64,000 nt of DNA from Takakia lepidozioides (lineage: Eukaryota > Streptophyta > Takakiopsida > Takakiales > Takakiaceae): assembly GCA_030704615.1 (NCBI GenBank), contig CM060733.1, positions 13,764,001-13,828,000 of the forward strand, written 5' to 3'. The translations under genes were made by a program, and so were the position numbers. Below, piece by piece: positions 58,795-64,000 of this stretch. The notes under the pieces were generated by a model. That model was not told the DNA's origin. It ran no database searches and was given only the letters and a program-made list of their open reading frames with translations. The first letter of the stretch is position 1. Each line of letters begins with the position of its first letter.

Positions 58795-59135
58795 GTTAGA
58801 GTTAGTGCCCTCTGTCTTTGAGAGAAATCCCAAGAATTGAGAAACTCAGATTCTATGAATGGCTGCAACTAGCAGCCAAAAATCTAGTTTAGTAGCTGGT
58901 CAAGTCGATCCACCAAGTTACACCCATTCAAGTGATAAATTCGTGCAAGAAAAGCAGCCTCCTTCAGAGTGGGGTTGCAGAGTATAACATTGGCCAAGTT
59001 CTGGCAACTGGTAATCTTGTCGGTAGAGTGCGACTTGGTCTTGGTGGGCACGCTACCATCATTCCCAGCGAGAACCTTGTACGTAAAACGAAGAAGTCTG
59101 GAACTTGTACTTGCCAGTTCAAAACAGACGACATG
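58795..59135 (-). pseudogene. 3' remnant of a third GPAT copy
   Basis: Carries the GPAT 3' flank (58795-59010) and the last codons (minus strand, [18 protein letters not shown] at about 59029-59085). The normal stop is lost, so the frame runs on. Upstream of the YKV codons the GPAT similarity ends abruptly. Confidence 0.85.
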
Positions 59136-59329
59136 ACAAAGCTTTGTGAGGTAATTTTTGTGAAGCTCATATCCAGCTCTCTGGATGAGCGAGTTCCTGA
59201 CATAACTTCTAGACAGTCTACCACTTGAGGGGGTTCTTGACATGTTGAGTATATCCCAGCACAAGAAGATTCATGATGTAAACCACTGCAAAAAATAAAT
59301 GTTAAATGTTGCAGGTACTTGTTTCTATT

Positions 59330-59530
59330 TAATCGATGTGGAGTTAGCAAAGTCTACGAGATCCATTGAGTACTTCAGTCAGCGAGGAGAATGACCGTGG
59401 GTTGGCACAATAGTTTTTGTGAGGACCAGGACTACCATCTGGAAGAAACTATTCACAATATCATGTGAACTGCAGGATCGATTTGAATTGAAGATGGTAC
59501 CTGCAAGTTGTGCAGTACTTACGCAAATTT
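59330..59530 (+). repeat. Duplicated SYT7 intron 9 segment, copy B
   Basis: Again matches 32605-32750 (CATTGAGTACTTCAG, GAGAATGACCGTGGGT, TTGAATTGAAGATGGTA). It shares more with copy A around it, so A and B arose by a later tandem duplication. Confidence 0.8.
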
Positions 59531-59914
59531 TCACCATGGTACAGTATGTACACTCGGAAACTGTGCTTTCTAAATTTCGAGTTTCTAAAACTACAATTGC
59601 CTTGCATGGATTAACTCTAGAGTGAAGTTTTGAATAATGTACAGTAGCTCTGCGCCTATCATTGTACTTAAAGTAAGCGCCCTCTCTCTCTGAGAGAATT
59701 CCCAAGAATTGATAAACTCAGATTCTATGAATGGCTGCAGCTCGCAGGCAATAATCTGGTTTAGTAGCAGTAAAGTCGATCGCAAAAATTTACAGGTCCA
59801 TTCACTGAATTCAAGCAAGAAAAACAGCCTCCTTCAGAGTGGTTTGCATGTGGAGTATAACGACCGAGTTCTGGCCCACGGAGTTATAGCAACTGGTACA
59901 ATCTTGTCGGTAGA

Positions 59915-61474
59915 TTAATGCGACTTGGTCTTGGCGGGCACGCTACCATCATTCCCAGCGAGAACCTTGTACTTGTCCCTGCGAGTGAAGTTTGTGCATT
60001 GGAAACTCAGTGTCCCTGCAATAACCCTTTGGATGTAGTTGGCCACCTCAACCGATGTTTTTCCACCTGCACATGTAAGCTCCATGGGCAGTTGGTTCAA
60101 AAACGTAACCTCGTAGACAGGCCTTGGGTTCATGAAGAAGAAGAAAGGATCCATGCCCTTCCACCCTGTGGCAGTCGTGCCGTGGAACATGGACATTCTG
60201 TTGAACATCGCCACGGGGGCGATCTTGTCCGTCAGCTCCGCAAAAAGCGCCGAGAATCGTAGAAGAAATGGCTCCCGGCATGTTGTTCCCTCTGGGCAGA
60301 TGGCCAAGTCTCCTTCTTCCAAAAGCTTGCTGATGTTGGCAGCATCTTGCTCTCTGTTGCGACTCAAAGCAACCGTCTTGATTGGGGACAGGGCCTCCGA
60401 GACACGTGAAATGGAGTATGTGACTGCTGTGATAGGTCGCCTGAGGGCTACCGACAGGAAGATGGGGTCCAATAAGGTCCGATGGGAGCAGATAAACATG
60501 ACTCCCTGTTTTCCATCCTTCACTGCAGCTGGGGGTGTTCCCGTGACCTTTACACGCACCCCGAGGGCAGCGAAAGCGTAGTATGTCAAGGACATGGGGA
60601 GCAAGGACGCTGCAGCAATCCGAAGCACGGCAAGAAGGAAACCGATAGGCATCCAGACGAGGGTGAGAAGTGCGTTGAGTGGAGTGGGGCGTTGCACAAG
60701 CCGCCCGTCGTGGAACACGATGGGCTTTGGCAGCTCCTCCTTTTGCACGGCTTGTACCTTGTTGGCGGGCACCACGTAGCCTTCCTTGCACAGAGCCATG
60801 AAGGGGTGGTCAGTCTTGCGGTCGCCGAGGCCAACGTCCGGTGCATCGTCCCCGAAAGTTGCCTTCAAAGCAATTTCTTTCTTCAGATCCACAAGGACGC
60901 CGGGGGCTTTGAGGAAACCTGTTGCGCGCCCGTTCCTGGTCACCTCGATCTCGGACCCAAGCACCGCATCGGCACCCAGATACTCCTTTGCAAAGGTCTC
61001 CACCATTATGCGGGGACTGGCAGTGAGTACATAGCGCTTCCCAAAGGAGGAAAACACGCGCCATGTCTCTGGGTGCAGATCCTCGCAGTAGAACTTTGGC
61101 AGAACCGCGCGGGCTACAGTCTGAATGTGAGTCACTTTGAGACCAGCAAAGGTGACAAAGATTAACACCTGGATCCCTGCAGCTTCTGAGACGAAGTGAT
61201 AAAGGAACCAGGCAATGGGGGCGAAGAGGAGGAGGAGGAGAGAACGGAGATAGCCGCCGGCCTCGAATGCCACCAGCATGAAATAGGGAAATGAGCTCCG
61301 CCCTCTGACCAGGGTGCCATCCAAATCGGATATCACCGTCTGTTTCTCTCGTCCATCGGAGCTGCATTTCTCAATGTAATCGAAGGGCTCCGGCCCAGAT
61401 ATCTTCGCCTTCGGACCCATGTTATGTTGTCGAGGAAGACCCGGTCTTTCGAAGCTACGTTCTGGCACTGTCAA
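59915..61474 (-). CDS. GPAT: Glycerol-3-phosphate sn-2 acyltransferase/phosphatase, GPAT4/6/8 type (copy 2)
   Basis: Encodes the same 519-residue protein as the gene at 36977-38536. I see two silent base differences, both near the 3' end (A/G at 37037 versus 59975 and C/T at 37072 versus 60010). Phosphatase residues D50, D52, D218 and D222 and acyltransferase residues H331, D336 and E395-T397 are all kept. The leader and TATA region are also almost identical (two differences noted between the start codon and the TATA element), whereas the 3' flank and the region above about 61675 differ much more. The 5' flank lacks about 300 bp present upstream of copy 1. Both copies look functional. The alternative start at 61420 applies here too. 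Confidence 0.95.
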   Translation of the reverse strand: MTVPERSFERPGLPRQHNMGPKAKISGPEPFDYIEKCSSDGREKQTVISDLDGTLVRGRSSFPYFMLVAFEAGGYLRSLLLLLFAPIAWFLYHFVSEAAGIQVLIFVTFAGLKVTHIQTVARAVLPKFYCEDLHPETWRVFSSFGKRYVLTASPRIMVETFAKEYLGADAVLGSEIEVTRNGRATGFLKAPGVLVDLKKEIALKATFGDDAPDVGLGDRKTDHPFMALCKEGYVVPANKVQAVQKEELPKPIVFHDGRLVQRPTPLNALLTLVWMPIGFLLAVLRIAAASLLPMSLTYYAFAALGVRVKVTGTPPAAVKDGKQGVMFICSHRTLLDPIFLSVALRRPITAVTYSISRVSEALSPIKTVALSRNREQDAANISKLLEEGDLAICPEGTTCREPFLLRFSALFAELTDKIAPVAMFNRMSMFHGTTATGWKGMDPFFFFMNPRPVYEVTFLNQLPMELTCAGGKTSVEVANYIQRVIAGTLSFQCTNFTRRDKYKVLAGNDGSVPAKTKSH

Positions 61475-61616
61475 CAGGTTGTGCTCTAAAAGGATCTGAA
61501 TATGTCGATCGCGACTCTATCAGTCAGACAAGTCGGAGAGAGGGAGAGATGAGGGTGGTGGCAGCGGGGAGATGAGAGAGAGGGATGATGTGAGGGAGTG
61601 TGCGCAGAGTGCGGGG

Positions 61617-61624
61617 TATTATAC
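61617..61624 (-). promoter_or_regulatory. TATA-like element of GPAT copy 2
   Basis: GTATAATA on the minus strand, at the same spacing from the start codon as in copy 1, with W-box cores just upstream (near 61655). Confidence 0.45.
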
Positions 61625-61861
61625 TTTGCGGGGGCACACTGCTCAGTCAACTCTCGTTGACCACTACCCGCCGCGTCCAACACTGTTGCGAACGCGGTTG
61701 ATTCGCCGTCGGCCGCTGTCAACCGGGGGCCCACCTTCGGACCACGGTGTAGTTGTGGGCCATAACGGATGAGCTGTTGTTGGCGTTCATCCATCCTCTC
61801 ACCGCTGGGCAGATCTGACGGCGTGCTGGATTCAAAGTGCACTATGCAAAAGTAAATGTTG

Positions 61862-62290
61862 TTGCTGATGAGGCAGTCCAACGGTCATGTAGTACTGCTC
61901 GCCTAGAAGATCCACTCGGAAAATGGTGTAACATCATAACTAGAGAAGAATCTGAAAGATTGATGTTAAGTTAACTGATGTGACAACCAACACTCACAGT
62001 CCTTGTTCTGAACTACTTGTTTGCCTACTAGTGCACTTTGCATTTCTTCATTCGGTCTTCAACAGAATTGCAAAAAGTAGATATAGAAGATGACTTTAGC
62101 ATTATACACAGGAGGCTTGGTCCTATTTTACGGTAAAATATATGTATATCTTACTCTATTCTTTGATTTATTAAATCATGTTCAATCTTTGAATGTCTAC
62201 TAAGCTATATGTATTTTGCAGGTTTTCTTAGGACCGAGAGTATGTCCAAGAATTATAATCTAGACGTGAACCACTGTTGGCCCAAAGATC
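61862..62290. other. AT-rich interval, nothing recognised
   Basis: Beyond the region of homology with the upstream flank of GPAT copy 1. No coding sequence supported. Confidence 0.35.
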
Positions 62291-62291
62291 A

Positions 62292-62426
62292 CAGGCTATC
62301 CAAACCAAACCACCCTGTTGGTTGTTACAAAGGTGTCCACCTTCCTATCGGAAGGCAATAGCCCTTTTGGGTCAAGTAACACCATAAGTTACGCTTGCTT
62401 CGACGTCCACTTTATTTATTTATTTT
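62292..62426 (+). repeat. SINE-like repeat, 5'-decayed copy
   Basis: AAGGTGTCCACCTT...CAATAGCCCTTTTGGGTCAAG...ACACCATAAGTTACGCT matches the body of the better copy at 63104-63279. It ends in a TTTA-repeat tail (62411-62426). The promoter boxes are not recognisable. Confidence 0.55.
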
Positions 62427-63103
62427 AAATTTAGACTTTCATTTGCAAGTTTCATTTTTTTTCTAGCCCTGCATGATGAAAGGTTCATATTTTATCTGGC
62501 CTTTCTTTTGAATGGCCCTAATTTTTTTGCCTTTCATATGGAACATTTTTGCAATTTGAAAGGCGTTGCAGTCTTCAAAATTGAATAGGCACGGAATGGT
62601 GGGAGTCTTCTTTCTATGTACTCAACAATTAATAGGAGATTTTTTTTTCTATTTCTACCAATTTCTTCATTTATCAATTTTTGGCACATTACACCGAGTG
62701 TGGATCCAAACCCAAATGGATGACAATCATCCAACAAAAACATTGGTCCCCTGAAAAGAGGGTCGCCGTCGATCGGCCAACAAAGGAAACTACCAGGCGG
62801 TTTTTTTATGGCCCACAACTACTCGACTGGCTGAAGGTGGCCCCCGCAATTGACTGTGGCTCCACCGCGTTTACAGTGCGCACAAACTCGGAAGTTGCCT
62901 GCTCCTCTCTGTCATGCTGGGATATTATATCATTTCTGTGTTGCTAGCAACAAGAGTAGGATTAACTAGAAACAAAGAGGCAGTGGAGATATTTCACATG
63001 TAGGTACCGCGGTTTCTATTAACTAATAGATTCATGTTTGCTGTTTTTTTTGGGGGCCTGTCTTTGCAGAGCCCATTGCTTACTAATTTAGTTAGTAGTA
63101 GAC

Positions 63104-63279
63104 AACCGCCATGTAGCCCAGTGATAATGGGCACATACCACGTTGGATGTGGTTGTGGGTTCAAACCACGGTCTGGTGTGTCATGAAGGTGTCCACCTTT
63201 GAGCTGGAAGACAAGTAGCCCTTGTGGTGAAGAGACACCATAATTTACGCTCCCTTGGGGAGGCGTCATACTTTTTTTT
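63104..63279 (+). mobile_element. tRNA-derived SINE-like element
   Basis: Has an A-box-like segment (TAGCCCAGTGATAATGGGC, 63113-63131) and a B-box-like segment (GGTTCAAACC, 63158-63167) at tRNA-like spacing, followed by an unrelated body and a T-run end. These are the hallmarks of Pol III SINEs. A related body occurs at 62292-62426. Target duplications were not established. Confidence 0.6.
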
Positions 63280-63464
63280 ATAGTAAATAGTAAATTAATA
63301 GGTAGTAAGAGGGGGCCCTCCTTTATATACCCTCTTACGGCGGTGGGATCCTTCTAGAAGGCCCTGGACACATGTCAGCCCTACAAGACTCCCTATCTAA
63401 ATTTGGCCAATTTAATATTCCTCCCTTCTTTTTTTTGGACCCCCAGATCTCATTCCTTACTATA

Positions 63465-63640
63465 CAGGGTTGGGTGTTTGTGCCTTGCCTGTGCATAACC
63501 TAGGTGATCCTGGGTTCAATCCTTCAACATGTGCCTTCTGACCGTCCATTGGGCCCTCCATGGCCTGTGTGTTGAGCAGTAGGCTCTACAAATTCACCTG
63601 GACGTTAAAGAAACTTTATCTTCATCTTTATCTAATTCCT
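63465..63640 (+). repeat. Possible second SINE-like element
   Basis: Contains a good B-box-like GGGTTCAATCC (63512-63522), preceded by a possible A box, and ends in a CTT-rich tail. The body differs from the element at 63104. No coding capacity. Confidence 0.4.
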
Positions 63641-64000
63641 GGGCCACAGCAATTCTTGGACCACTGTAGAATGAATAGGGCCCGAATGAAACTGCTCTAC
63701 ATATCTACATGTTCACCCCATGTCCTTGTCTTGGCATGTTGGTCCTTGGGTACCTCTCAACAAACGAGGCAATTCAATGCCTGTTGTCTTTTGTAAAAGC
63801 ATATTCTAGTATTACAAAAATTTATACATTTGTTTTTATTTGTATTTGTGATGTCCGGCTGGGCTGCTAGGCAGAAGGAGGATACTATGATAGCTTTTGC
63901 TTTCCGTCCATAATATAATCTTTTATAAACTTCTTGAAGTGGGGAACATCCTAAATAATCTGTGGAATGAACTGACCTCATCAAATCTGAAAAGAAAGGG

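Noticed and set aside
36700-61862. CRISPR-like or bacterial origin of the repeats
   Set aside because: Repeat spacing, introns and element types are all eukaryotic; no short direct repeats with unique spacers were seen.

Overview
The window looks like nuclear DNA of a land plant. It holds intron-rich genes with GT-AG splice sites, a cutin-type GPAT, plant synaptotagmins, PLS-class pentatricopeptide (PPR) sequence, and layers of LINE, hAT, CACTA-like and SINE-like elements. The density of degraded PPR/DYW sequence and the long repeat-filled introns would fit a seed-free plant such as a lycophyte or fern, but that lineage call is inference.

Layout. 0-5 kb: a foldback repeat, the tail of a broken DYW-type PPR gene, a hAT transposase relic and an unidentified coding relic. 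5.2-9.9 kb: a complete seven-exon glutamate decarboxylase (514 aa) on the minus strand. 9.9-13.0 kb: no gene seen. 13.0-26.4 kb: a complete 15-exon SYT4/SYT5-type synaptotagmin (599 aa, minus), two of whose introns are swollen by one LINE family. 28.6-33.4 kb: a complete 11-exon SYT7/CLB1-type synaptotagmin (502 aa, plus), head to head with the first. 34.9-35.6 kb: two open segments, the second resembling an ADP-ribosyltransferase fold. 36.98-38.54 kb and 59.92-61.47 kb: two single-exon GPAT4/6/8-type genes encoding the same 519-aa protein.

Between the two GPAT genes lies a nest of mobile DNA. An L1-type LINE (minus) is split by a 6.4-kb CACTA-type element with 19-bp terminal inverted repeats and a 3-bp target duplication. 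A second pair of CACTA-type ends brackets 49.6-54.6 kb. Both intervals carry PPR fragments, and the second holds a tandem PPR array with a period near 375 bp. Next to the second GPAT are broken copies of SYT7 exon 9/intron 9 and of the GPAT 3' end, showing that a block reaching from SYT7 to GPAT was duplicated, internally deleted and partly re-duplicated. The last 2 kb has SINE-like repeats and no gene I can support.

Functions. GAD makes GABA from glutamate. The two synaptotagmins are predicted SMP/C2 lipid-transfer tethers at ER contact sites. The GPATs are predicted to make sn-2 monoacylglycerols for cutin. No shared pathway is evident. Exon boundaries were worked out by eye from reading-frame phase and family similarity, without transcript data.
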